A stretch of DNA of 33,171 nucleotides. Origin: Allosediminivita pacifica. Its GTDB lineage: Bacteria > Pseudomonadota > Alphaproteobacteria > Rhodobacterales > Rhodobacteraceae. A program made the position numbers and the translations under genes. Of this stretch, positions 16,959-24,678 are shown in pieces; position 1 is the stretch's first letter; each line of letters begins with the position of its first letter. The stretch is taken from the NCBI RefSeq assembly GCF_003054175.1, contig NZ_QBKN01000037.1:1-33171 (forward strand), read 5' to 3'. The notes under the pieces were generated by a model, which was not told the origin of the DNA, searched no databases, and worked only from the letters and a program-made list of their open reading frames with translations.

Positions 16959-17917
16959 CCGTCGAGCCCGTGGGCGCCCATGCGCAGGAACTTGGAGCGC
17001 CGCGTGGCGACGATCTGGTCGCGGGGCACCTCGTCGAGCTCGGCCAGCATGGACGAAATGGTGTTGCCGACGGCCGAGATCGCCTCGGTGGGCGCGCGGT
17101 GGGCGCCGCCGCGCGGTTCGGGGATCACCCGGTCGGCCACGCCGAGCCGCAGCAGGTCCTGCGCGGTCAGGCGCAGGGCCTCGGCGGCTTCGCGCATCTT
17201 GTTGGAATCCTTCCACAGGATCGAGGCGCAGCCCTCGGGCGAGATCACCGAGTAGACGGAGTGTTCGAGCATCGCCACGCGGTTGGCGGTGGCGAAGGCC
17301 ACGGCGCCGCCGGAGCCGCCTTCGCCGATGATGATCGACAGCAGTGGCACCTTGATCTGGAGGCACTTCTCGGTGCTGCGTGCGATGGCCTCGGACTGGC
17401 CGCGTTCCTCGGCCCCCTTGCCGGGGTAGGCGCCGGGCGTGTCGACGAGGCTGATGACCGGCAGGCCGAAGCGGTCGGCCATCTCCATCAGGCGGATCGC
17501 CTTGCGGTAGCCCTCGGGGCGCGCCATGCCGAAGTTGTGGGTGAGGCGCGACTGTGTGTCATGGCCCTTCTCGTGGCCGATCACCATGACCGGGCGGTCG
17601 TTGAAGCGGGCAAGTCCGCCCATGACGGCATGGTCGTCGGAGAAGCCGCGGTCGCCGGCGAGCGGCGTCCATTCGTCGAAGAGCGCGTCGATGTAGTCCT
17701 TGCAGTGCGGACGCTCGGGGTGGCGCGCCACCTGGCACTTCCGCCAAGGCGTGAGCTTCGAATAGAGCTCGCGCAGCATGTCGGAGGCCTTCTTGTCGAG
17801 CGCGGAGGCCTCGGTTTCGACGTCCATGTCCTCGTTCCCGCGGGCCATGGCGCGCAGCTCTTCGGCCTTGCCTTCGATCTCGGCCAGGGGTTTTTCGAAG
17901 TCGAGGTAGTGGGTCAT
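16955..17917 (-). CDS. accA: Acetyl-CoA carboxylase carboxyltransferase, alpha subunit
   Basis: This 320-residue AccA makes malonyl-CoA for fatty-acid synthesis as part of the AccA2-AccD2 carboxyltransferase. Landmarks: [21 protein letters not shown] at the start, [63 protein letters not shown]-like [20 protein letters not shown], and [17 protein letters not shown], which forms the oxyanion-type CoA pocket. The length is normal for the family. AGGAAGGG precedes the ATG; a 40-codon upstream extension is not family sequence. It stands alone, as accA often does in this group. Confidence 0.97.
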   Translation of the reverse strand: MTHYLDFEKPLAEIEGKAEELRAMARGNEDMDVETEASALDKKASDMLRELYSKLTPWRKCQVARHPERPHCKDYIDALFDEWTPLAGDRGFSDDHAVMGGLARFNDRPVMVIGHEKGHDTQSRLTHNFGMARPEGYRKAIRLMEMADRFGLPVISLVDTPGAYPGKGAEERGQSEAIARSTEKCLQIKVPLLSIIIGEGGSGGAVAFATANRVAMLEHSVYSVISPEGCASILWKDSNKMREAAEALRLTAQDLLRLGVADRVIPEPRGGAHRAPTEAISAVGNTISSMLAELDEVPRDQIVATRRSKFLRMGAHGLDG

Positions 17918-18035
17918 CGTCGCCCTTCCTGTTGCACGGCGCCTATATGGAGGCAGTCGCAGGCCGATGCAACAAAGCAAGACTTGTCCTGCCGGTGTCG
18001 GCGATCGTGGACCCGCGAGAGCGAAGGAGGGGCCC

Positions 18036-18892
18036 ATGGGCCAGGATTACGAGGGCCGCATCCGGCGGGTTTGCAGCACATCCACGACAACCCCGACGGG
18101 GACCTGTCGCTGGACGCGCTGGCCGAGGTTGCGGCGATGTCGCGGTTTCAATGGCACCGGGTGTTCCGGGCCATGACCGGCGAAACCTCGGCCCAGGCGG
18201 TGCGGCGCGTGCGGGCATTGCGCGCGGCGCAGTGGCTGGTTTCGACCGACTGGTCGGTGGAGCAGATCGCCGTGCGGGCAGGCTACGGCACCCTGCGCGG
18301 CTTCAACCGGAGCTTTCGCGAACTCTACGGCATGACCCCGTCCGCCTATCGCAGGGTGGGCAATCCAGGGGCCGTGCAGGTTTTGCTCAGGAGAGGAGGA
18401 CGTGATATGCACGATGTGCGTATCGAGGAAAGACCGTCGCTGCGGCTGGCGGCGCTGGGCCATACCGGCCCCTACATCAAGGCCGGACGGACCTTCGAAC
18501 AGGTCAGCGCGATCTTCACCGCGCGGGATCTCTGGCCGCAGGCGCGCGGCATGGTCGGGGTCTACTACGACGATCCCGGGTCGAAGCCCGAGGGGGAGCT
18601 GCGCGCCGACGCGGGCATCGTGGTGGAGCCGGGTTTTCCGATCCCCGATGGGCTGCACGAGGTGTTGCTCGACCGTGGCCCCTGCGCGGTGCTGCGCTTC
18701 AAGGGGCCGTATTCGGAGCTGCACACCGCCTATGACTACCTCTACGGCGAATGGCTGCCGCAGTCGGGGCGCGAGCCGGCCGAACGGCCACCCTACGAGG
18801 TCTACCTCAACACCCCCAGGGACGTGGCACCGCAGGATCTGCTGACCGAGATCTGCGCCCCGCTGGTGCCTGTCGCCGTGTCAGCCGAGTAG
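18036..18892 (+). pseudogene. AraC-type regulator with GyrI-like ligand domain, frameshifted near codon 12
   Basis: A strong AAGGAGG site precedes ATG 18036, which begins [12 protein letters not shown]. After that the matching frame changes: QHIHDNPDGDLSLDALAEVA and FQWHRVFRAMTGETSAQAVR (AraC helix-turn-helix pair) through IAVRAGYGTLRGFNRSFREL, then the GyrI-like/effector-binding domain (VRIEERPSLRLAALGHTGPY, FPIPDGLHEVLLDRGPCAVL, YLYGEWLPQSG, YEVYLNTP). One missing base at about 18070-18072 (three T where four would give V-L-Q) accounts for it; with it the protein is 285 residues. Nothing downstream of the break looks decayed, so a recent mutation or a sequencing error is likely. It overlaps the convergent LysE gene by 12 bases. 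Confidence 0.85.
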
Positions 18893-19474
18893 CGCGGGCA
18901 GCAGCGAGGCCAGCAGCAGCGTCGCCATGGTGTAGTTGAAGACGCGCAGCCGCGTGCCGTTGGTCAGGAGGCGGCGCAGTTGCTGGCCGGCGACCGTCCA
19001 GGCGCTGGTCGAGATGACCGAGGCCGCGATGTAGGTGCCTGCCACCCAGAGGACGGAGGTCAGGTCGCGGCTGGCGGCATAGAGCGTGATCGCCCCAAGC
19101 CCCATGGTCCAGGCCTTGGGGTTCACCCATTGGAAGGCCGCTGCCTGGAGAAAGCTCAGCGGTGTGCCGGTGGCCTTCGCCTCGCCCGGGGGCGCGGCGC
19201 GGGCCACCTTCCAGGCCAGCCATCCAAGGTAGAGCACCGAGAGCGCCAGGAGGATGGTCCGCAAGAGAGGCCAGGCCTCGAAAAGGCGCATGACCCCGAG
19301 CCCGACGAGCAGGATCATGGCCGGGAAGCCGAGCGCGATGCCCAGCATGTGGGGCAGGGTCCGGCGGAAGCCGAAGTTCGCGCCCGAGGCCATGAGCATC
19401 ACGTTATTCGGGCCCGGCGTGCAGGTGGTCGCGAGGGCAAAGGCCGCGAGGCCGAAGAAGAGATCCGGTGTCAT
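18881..19474 (-). CDS. LysE/RhtB family amino-acid exporter
   Basis: This 197-residue inner-membrane protein has about six hydrophobic helices and the LysE/RhtB signature near the N-terminus: TPGPNNVMLMASGANFGFRR. AFQWVNPKAWTMGLGAI follows near residue 110. It should export an amino acid or homoserine-lactone-like compound. It is divergent from an Lrp/AsnC gene, a very common pairing in which the regulator senses the exported amino acid. The ATG is preceded by only a weak ribosome site. Confidence 0.93.
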   Translation of the reverse strand: MTPDLFFGLAAFALATTCTPGPNNVMLMASGANFGFRRTLPHMLGIALGFPAMILLVGLGVMRLFEAWPLLRTILLALSVLYLGWLAWKVARAAPPGEAKATGTPLSFLQAAAFQWVNPKAWTMGLGAITLYAASRDLTSVLWVAGTYIAASVISTSAWTVAGQQLRRLLTNGTRLRVFNYTMATLLLASLLPALLG

Positions 19475-19477
19475 GAC

Positions 19478-19556
19478 GCAATGATTGCCCTGTCCGCGGC
19501 GGTGACGGATTGCGAAGTGCGGTCTGTTGTCGCTAAATCTGCAATCAATGGGCAAT
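19478..19556. promoter_or_regulatory. Cluster of GCAAT/ATTGC boxes, probable Lrp-type operator region
   Basis: The 73-base divergent region holds the palindrome GCAAT-G-ATTGC at 19478-19488, an ATTGC at 19509, a GCAAT at 19541, and another GCAAT at 19552 just inside the Lrp gene. Spaced, degenerate half-sites are what Lrp/AsnC octamers usually wrap. I infer autoregulation and control of the LysE gene. Confidence 0.5.
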
Positions 19557-20000
19557 CTCGACGACATAGACCGCAGAATATTGCGCGTGCTGTCCGGCGA
19601 TGGGCGGATCAGCAACCTTGCGCTGGCCGAGAAGGTGGGGCTTTCGCCCTCGGCCTGCCTGCGCCGCGTGTCGGCGCTGGAGCGCGAGGGCGTCATCCGG
19701 GGATACCGCGCGGTGCTTAGCCCCGAGCGTACCGGTGTGGGCTTCATCGCCTACGTCACGGTGGGGCTGAACCTGCACACCAAGAGCGCGCAGGCGGCGT
19801 TCGAGCGGGCCATGCAAGCCGCGCCCGAGGTGCGGGAGTGCCACAACATCACGGGCGCGCTGGAATACATCCTGCGGGTCGAGGCGGCGGACCTTGCCGC
19901 CTACAAGCACTTCCATACCGAGGTGCTGGGCACGCTGCCGCAGGTAAACGCGATCACGTCCTATGTCGTCATGGGGTCTCCAAAGGACGAGCGGGCCTGA
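19548..20000 (+). CDS. Lrp/AsnC family transcriptional regulator
   Basis: This 150-residue protein has the standard Lrp build: a winged helix at about residues 3-60 (LDDIDRRILRVLSGDGRISN, LALAEKVGLSPSACLRRVSA, LEREGVIRGYRAVL) and a RAM/AsnC ligand domain (VGFIAYVTVGLNLH, VRECHNITGALEYILRVEAA, LPQVNAITSYVVM). The ATG at 19548 gives the typical length; a TTG seven codons upstream adds non-family residues. No good ribosome site is seen. It is divergent from the LysE exporter it probably controls. Confidence 0.93.
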   Translation: MGNLDDIDRRILRVLSGDGRISNLALAEKVGLSPSACLRRVSALEREGVIRGYRAVLSPERTGVGFIAYVTVGLNLHTKSAQAAFERAMQAAPEVRECHNITGALEYILRVEAADLAAYKHFHTEVLGTLPQVNAITSYVVMGSPKDERA

Positions 20001-20019
20001 CCGCGCCGGTGCGGGACGG

Positions 20020-20250
20020 TCAGGTCGTGCTCTTGGCCTTTCGCGCGGCCTTGCGCTTGGCGGACTTTTCCGCCGCGGCGGCCTTGGCGCGTTCTTCGGC
20101 ATCGCGCTCGAGACGCGCGGCGCGCAGGCGTTCGGTCTTTTCCTGCCGTGCCGAGGTCTCGCGGTCGATGATCTCGGTTGCGGCGGCGTGGGTCTGATCG
20201 GCGCGGGTTTCGGCCTTGGACGGGCCCGGCACGGATTTCTTCGCGGTCAT
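20020..20250 (-). CDS. Small basic, helical hypothetical protein
   Basis: This 76-residue protein has a clear AGGAG ribosome site seven bases before the ATG. It has a short N-terminus (MTAKKSVPGPSKAET) followed by one long Ala/Lys/Arg/Glu-rich helix (about residues 25-74) with a heptad-like pattern and a KRKAARKAK tail. No cysteine, signal peptide or membrane segment is present. I do not recognise a family. The charge pattern would suit a coiled-coil or nucleic-acid-associated protein, but low-complexity composition makes that weak. Confidence 0.6.
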   Translation of the reverse strand: MTAKKSVPGPSKAETRADQTHAAATEIIDRETSARQEKTERLRAARLERDAEERAKAAAAEKSAKRKAARKAKSTT

Positions 20251-20271
20251 GTGGTCTCCTGAAGGACTATC

Positions 20272-20294
20272 TCCGGCCACAGGCTGCGGCCGGA
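20272..20294. other. Hairpin in the gap before mcl1
   Basis: TCCGGCC (20272-20278) pairs with GGCCGGA (20288-20294) around a nine-base loop, immediately upstream of the small basic gene and downstream of mcl1 (which ends at 20459). There is no T-run, so it is a weak terminator candidate at best. The rest of 20295-20458 shows nothing further. Confidence 0.25.
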
Positions 20295-20458
20295 TGCGGG
20301 ACCGGATCGCGAACGGTCCGGGGAAGGCGGTCTGTGGTGGACGCTTGGGGCCTTGCCGTCGGTCTACGGTGTCGGGCCGAGTCCCCCCTTCTGCCTTTAT
20401 TTCCTAAAATGGGCGCTGGCGGGCCGGGATGCAATGACCGGCGACGCCGTGGCCCCGG

Positions 20459-21418
20459 CTACTGCGCCGCGATCATGTCGGCGTTGCGCACGATGACTTC
20501 GGCCTGCTTGATCGAGGCGATGTCCACGAGCCGGCCCTTGTAGACGGTGGCACCTTCGCCGCGGGCGCGGGCGTCCTCCATCGCGGCGAGGATCTCGCGC
20601 GCTTCGGTCACGGCCTCGTCCGAGGGGGTGAAGACCTCATTGCTGAGCGCGACCTGCTTGGGGTGGATGGCCCATTTGCCGACCATGCCGAGCACCGCCG
20701 AGCGGCGGGCCTGCGCGCGGAAGCCGTCGTCATCGGAGAAGTCTCCGAAGGGGCCGTCCACGGGCAGGACGCCATGCGTGCGGCAGGCCGCGACGATGGC
20801 CGCCTGCGCCCAGTGCCAGGGGTCGGACCAGTGCTTCTGGCCTTCGTGCAGCATGTAGTAGGGTTCCTGCGTGCCGCCGATGCCGGTGGTCGCCATGCCC
20901 ATGGAGGCGGCGAAGTCCGCGGCGCCGAGGCTCATGGCCTCGAGCCGGGGGCTGGCGGCGGCGATCTCCTCGACATGGGCGATGCCGGCGGCGGATTCGA
21001 TGATGACCTCGAACTTCACGGGCTTGGTGCGGCCCGTGGCGCGTTCCACGGCGGTGGCGAGCGCATCGACGGCGTAGATGTCGGCGGCGTTGCCGACCTT
21101 GGGGATCATGATGCGGTCGATCCGCTCGGAGGCCTGTTCGAGGATTTCGACCACGTCGCGGTACCAGTAGGGCGTGTCGAGCCCGTTGATGCGCACCGAG
21201 AGCGTCTTGCGGCCCCAGTCGACGTCGCCAATGGCCTGGATGATGTTTGCGCGCGCGGCGGGCTTGTCGTCGGGCGAGACCGAATCCTCGAGGTCGAGGT
21301 TGATGACATCGGCGGCGCTGGCTGCCATCTTCTCGAAGATGGCGGGGCGCGAGCCCGGGCCGAAGAGCTGGCAGCGGTTCGGGCAGGCGGGGGCCGCGGG
21401 CTGGATGCGGAAGCTCAT
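20459..21418 (-). CDS. mcl1: L-malyl-CoA/beta-methylmalyl-CoA lyase
   Basis: This 319-residue protein belongs to the citrate-lyase-beta/CitE-like aldolase family and agrees closely with Rhodobacter Mcl1 as I remember it: PNRCQLFGPGSRPAIFEKMA, then AASAADVINLDLEDSVSPDD (acidic metal ligands), LSVRINGLDTPYWYRDVV, EVIIESAAGIAHVEEIAA, MSLGAADFAASMGM, GTQEPYYMLHEGQKHWSDPW and GKWAIHPKQVALSNEVFTP. It reversibly cleaves malyl-CoA to acetyl-CoA and glyoxylate, and beta-methylmalyl-CoA to propionyl-CoA and glyoxylate, in the ethylmalonyl-CoA pathway. It is divergent from the D-glutamate operon; no other ethylmalonyl-CoA gene is here. It has only a weak AAAGG ribosome site, 9-13 bases upstream. Confidence 0.95.
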   Translation of the reverse strand: MSFRIQPAAPACPNRCQLFGPGSRPAIFEKMAASAADVINLDLEDSVSPDDKPAARANIIQAIGDVDWGRKTLSVRINGLDTPYWYRDVVEILEQASERIDRIMIPKVGNAADIYAVDALATAVERATGRTKPVKFEVIIESAAGIAHVEEIAAASPRLEAMSLGAADFAASMGMATTGIGGTQEPYYMLHEGQKHWSDPWHWAQAAIVAACRTHGVLPVDGPFGDFSDDDGFRAQARRSAVLGMVGKWAIHPKQVALSNEVFTPSDEAVTEAREILAAMEDARARGEGATVYKGRLVDIASIKQAEVIVRNADMIAAQ

Positions 21419-21691
21419 GTGGGCGCCTTTCGGTAACGAAGTTGCGTTATGATCTGCGGTTTGGGTTATTAAATTACCGCGCGCTTCGCAAGCCTGCTTT
21501 CGCGCCTGCGGCATGTTTTGGCCCGCCGTCTGCCGCGGTGCAGCGGGTGTTGTGCACGATCCTTCGACACTGGCGGGCACCATGGGCGATTTTCGGGCGT
21601 TACACCCGTGAAATCCGCGGGAATTCGGATAACGTCCCGCCGAGACGCTGGCATGATGCCGCGAAAATCAATGACTCCGGGGAGGCCTTCC
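21419..21691. promoter_or_regulatory. Divergent promoter region between mcl1 and dgcN
   Basis: This 273-base gap has an AT-rich patch at about 21440-21478 near mcl1 and a short inverted repeat ATCCG (21613-21617)/CGGAT (21626-21630) nearer the rightward operon. GGGGAGG precedes the dgcN start. No gene is recognised in it, and the control elements are tentative. Confidence 0.35.
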
Positions 21692-22693
21692 ATGATCGAG
21701 ACACCCTATCTGCTGTTCCTGGGCGACGCGCCCGACGCCCTTGCCGCCAAGGTGGCGCAGGGTATCAAGGACTGGAGACCCGACAACTGTGTCGGACAAT
21801 TCCGCATGGAAGGCTGCAAGGCCGACCTCAAGCTGCCCGACATGGACCTTGCCGAAGCCAAGGCAGCCGGCGCCAAGACGCTGGTGATCGGCGTGGCGAA
21901 CCGCGGCGGCGTGATCTCGAAGGCTTGGAAAAAGGTGCTGATCGCAGCGCTGGAAGAGGGCTTCGACCTCGCCTCGGGGCTGCACAATCTGCTGCGCGAC
22001 GAGCCCGACCTCGTCGCCGTGGCCGAGGCCACGGGCCGGTCGCTGCACGACGTGCGCGTGCCCGAGGTCGATTATCCGATCGCCAATGGCGAGCCGCGCA
22101 AGGGCAAGCGGGTGCTGGCCGTAGGCACCGATTGCTCCGTCGGCAAGATGTACACCGCGCTCGCGCTCGATGCGTCGCTGAAGAAAAAGGGCCTCAAGTC
22201 CAGCTTCCGCGCCACCGGCCAGACCGGCATCCTGATCACCGGCGAGGGCGTGCCGCTCGACGCGGTGATCGCCGACTTCATGGCCGGCAGTATCGAATGG
22301 CTGACGCCGGACAACGACGAGGACCACTGGGACGTGATCGAGGGACAGGGCAGCCTGTTCCATGTGAGCTACTCCGGCGTGACGCTGGCGCTGATCCATG
22401 GGGGCCAGCCCGATGCGCTGATCCTCTGCCACGAACCGACCCGCAGCCACATGCGCGGCCTGCCAGGCTACACGCTGCCCTCGCTCGAGGACCTGCGCGA
22501 CATGGCGCTGGCGCTGGCCAAGGTCGCCAATCCCGCTTGCAAGGTCGTCGGCATTTCGATCAATACCCAGCACATGAGCGATGCCGAGGCCACGCGCTAT
22601 TGCGAAGAGGTCGAAGCGCGGCTCGGTTTCCCGACGGTTGACCCGTTCCGCCATGGGGCCGACCGGCTAGCCGACGCGCTGGCCGAGGTCTGA
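21692..22693 (+). CDS. dgcN: DUF1611 protein, probable D-glutamate N-acetyltransferase (DgcN-like)
   Basis: This 333-residue DUF1611 protein has an N-terminal Rossmann-like half (PYLLFLGDAPDALAAKVAQG, KTLVIGVANRGGVIS) and a C-terminal half with a P-loop-like GTDCSVGKM at residues 145-153, ATGQTGILITGEGVPLDAVI and VIEGQGSLFHVSYSGVTLAL. As I recall, a marine Pseudoalteromonas DUF1611 enzyme, DgcN, was shown to acetylate D-glutamate, with DgcA racemising the product, and the pair was reported as common in Rhodobacterales. Here the next gene is an enolase-superfamily epimerase, matching that pair. The function is assigned by family and neighbour, not by residues I can verify. GGGGAGG precedes the ATG. 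Confidence 0.82.
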   Translation: MIETPYLLFLGDAPDALAAKVAQGIKDWRPDNCVGQFRMEGCKADLKLPDMDLAEAKAAGAKTLVIGVANRGGVISKAWKKVLIAALEEGFDLASGLHNLLRDEPDLVAVAEATGRSLHDVRVPEVDYPIANGEPRKGKRVLAVGTDCSVGKMYTALALDASLKKKGLKSSFRATGQTGILITGEGVPLDAVIADFMAGSIEWLTPDNDEDHWDVIEGQGSLFHVSYSGVTLALIHGGQPDALILCHEPTRSHMRGLPGYTLPSLEDLRDMALALAKVANPACKVVGISINTQHMSDAEATRYCEEVEARLGFPTVDPFRHGADRLADALAEV

Positions 22694-22796
22694 GCGACAA
22701 CGGGGTGACGCCGGGCCTTGGGCCGGGACAGTCGCCCCGACCGCCCTCGCGCGACGGCGCAGGGCAGACTGGAACTGACAAAAGGCAGAAACAGGC

Positions 22797-23762
22797 ATGA
22801 GCATCGAAGTCACGCGGGATGTTTTCCGACTGGCGCAGGCCTTCACCATCAGCCGGGGATCGCGCACCGAGGCGCAGGTCATCCGGGTGCGGATCACCCG
22901 CGACGGGGTGACGGGGCAGGGGGAATGTGTACCCTACGCGCGCTACGACGAGACGCTCGACAGCGTGAGTGCCGAGATCGAGAGCTTGCCCGACGACGCG
23001 ACCCGCGAGGCGCTGCAAGAGCTCCTGCCGGCGGGCGCCGCGCGCAACGCGGTCGACTGCGCGCTCTGGGATCTCGAGGCCAAGCAGTCGGGCAAGCGGG
23101 CCTGGCAACTGGCGGGCCTGCCCATGCCGGGACCCGAAATTACCGCCTATACCCTTTCGCTCGACACGCCCGAGGCCATGCGAGCCCAGGCAGAAACGCA
23201 CGCCGCGCGGCCGCTGCTCAAGGTCAAGCTTGGTACCTCGGACGACCTTGGAAGGCTTGAGGCCGTGCGGGCTGGCGCGCCCGACACGACGATCATCGTC
23301 GATGCCAACGAGGGCTGGAGCGCGCAGGACTACGCGGATCTTGCCCCGCATCTGAAACGGCTGGGCGTGGCCATGGTCGAACAACCGCTGCCCGCCGGCG
23401 ACGACGAGGCACTGCGCGACATGGAGCGCCCGGTGCCGGTCTGCGCCGACGAAAGCTGCCATGACCGCGCAAGCCTGGCCGATCTCGCCGGGAAGTACGA
23501 CCTCGTGAACATCAAGCTCGACAAGACCGGCGGTCTGACCGAGGCGCTTCTGCTTCGCGAAGAAGCCACGGTTCAGGGCTACGGCATCTTTGTCGGCTGC
23601 ATGGTGGGGTCGTCTCTGGCCATGGCTCCGGCGGTGCTGCTGGCTCAGGGCGCGGCCTTCACCGATCTTGACGGACCGCTGCTTCTGGCCGAGGACCGCG
23701 AGCAACCGCTGATCTATGATGAGCTTGGCGTTCACCCGTCCGAGCCCGAACTCTGGGGCTGA
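22797..23762 (+). CDS. dgcA: Enolase-superfamily racemase, probable N-acetyl-glutamate racemase (DgcA-like)
   Basis: This 321-residue protein resembles dipeptide epimerases and N-acylamino-acid racemases. The active-site set is complete: K142-x-K144 (LLKVKLG), D169 and N171 (VDANEGW), E195 (VEQPLP), D218-E219 (CADES) and K240 (NIKLDKTGG). The paired lysines on opposite faces suit racemisation or epimerisation. The N-terminal cap carries FTISRGSRTEAQVIRVRI and GQGECVPYARY. By itself it could be an L-Ala-D/L-Glu epimerase acting on murein peptides; next to a DUF1611 gene, N-acetyl-D-glutamate to N-acetyl-L-glutamate conversion is the better reading. It lies 103 bp after dgcN on the same strand. 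Confidence 0.85.
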   Translation: MSIEVTRDVFRLAQAFTISRGSRTEAQVIRVRITRDGVTGQGECVPYARYDETLDSVSAEIESLPDDATREALQELLPAGAARNAVDCALWDLEAKQSGKRAWQLAGLPMPGPEITAYTLSLDTPEAMRAQAETHAARPLLKVKLGTSDDLGRLEAVRAGAPDTTIIVDANEGWSAQDYADLAPHLKRLGVAMVEQPLPAGDDEALRDMERPVPVCADESCHDRASLADLAGKYDLVNIKLDKTGGLTEALLLREEATVQGYGIFVGCMVGSSLAMAPAVLLAQGAAFTDLDGPLLLAEDREQPLIYDELGVHPSEPELWG

Positions 23763-23814
23763 GGCCCCGACGGCCTGTGCCCGGGGTGCAGGCGCCAAAT
23801 GCAGGAGAACCGAG

Positions 23815-24678
23815 ATGACCCGCACCGTCTATGTGAACGGCGAATACCTTCCCGAGACCGAAGCCAAGGTTTCGATCTTTGATCGCGCCTTCCTGATGGC
23901 GGACGGGGTCTACGAGGTAACGAGCGTGCTGGGTGGCAAGCTGATCGACTTCGAGGGGCACGCCGTGCGCCTGGAGCGCAGTCTCGGCGAGCTCGACATG
24001 AAGATGCCGATGAGCCGGGAGGCCCTGCTGGAGGTCCATCGTGAGCTGGTGCGCACGAACGAGATCACCGACGGTCTCATCTACCTGCAGGTGACGCGTG
24101 GCGCGCCCGGTGATCGCGATTTCCTCTTTCCCGACCCCGAGACCACCGAGCCCACGGTCGTGCTGTTCACCCAGTCGAAGCCGGGCCTTGCAAACTCGCC
24201 GGTGGCCAAGACCGGCATTCGGGTGATCTCGATCGACGACCTGCGCTGGGGACGTCGCGACATAAAGACCGTGCAGCTGCTTTACCCCTCCATGGGCAAG
24301 ATGATGGCGCAGAAGGCCGGCGCGGATGACGCCTGGATGGTCATGGATGGCAAGGTGACCGAGGGTACGAGCAACAACGCCTACATCATCAAGGACGGCA
24401 AGATCGTCACCCGCGAACTGTCCACCGACATTCTGCATGGTATCACGAGGGCCGCGGTGCTGCGCTTTGCCCGCGAGGCGCAGATGGAGGTCGAGGAGCG
24501 ATCCTTTACCATCGAAGAGGCGCAGCAGGCCGAAGAGGCGTTCATTACTTCAGCCTCGTCCTTTGTCATGCCCGTCGTGCAAATCGATGGTACCAAGATC
24601 GGCGATGGCAAGCCGGGCGCGCGTACCGCCCGTCTGCGCGAGATCTACCTTGATGAGAGCCTCAAGAAGGCTGTCTAA
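23815..24678 (+). CDS. dat: D-amino-acid transaminase (class IV PLP aminotransferase)
   Basis: This 287-residue fold-type IV aminotransferase starts YVNGEYLPETEAKVSIFDRA and has ADGVYEV, the PLP lysine K151 in RRDIKTVQLLYPSM, E183 in VTEGTSNNAYI, and LHGITRAAVLRFA. The D-I-K-(T/S)-x-x-L-L context and the D-R-x-x-x-x-A-D-G-V-Y-E start are those of bacterial D-alanine transaminases, which move the amino group of D-alanine and similar acids to 2-oxoglutarate and make D-glutamate. AGGAG precedes the ATG, and it lies 52 bp after dgcA. Its product is the substrate of the DgcN-like enzyme. A branched-chain aminotransferase is the main alternative. Confidence 0.9.
   Translation: MTRTVYVNGEYLPETEAKVSIFDRAFLMADGVYEVTSVLGGKLIDFEGHAVRLERSLGELDMKMPMSREALLEVHRELVRTNEITDGLIYLQVTRGAPGDRDFLFPDPETTEPTVVLFTQSKPGLANSPVAKTGIRVISIDDLRWGRRDIKTVQLLYPSMGKMMAQKAGADDAWMVMDGKVTEGTSNNAYIIKDGKIVTRELSTDILHGITRAAVLRFAREAQMEVEERSFTIEEAQQAEEAFITSASSFVMPVVQIDGTKIGDGKPGARTARLREIYLDESLKKAV

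Noticed and set aside
16817-18035. Long N-terminal part of a rightward frame running into the AraC gene
   Set aside because: It lies opposite accA; only the part after about 18070 has AraC homology, and a strong ribosome site at 18036 marks the real start.
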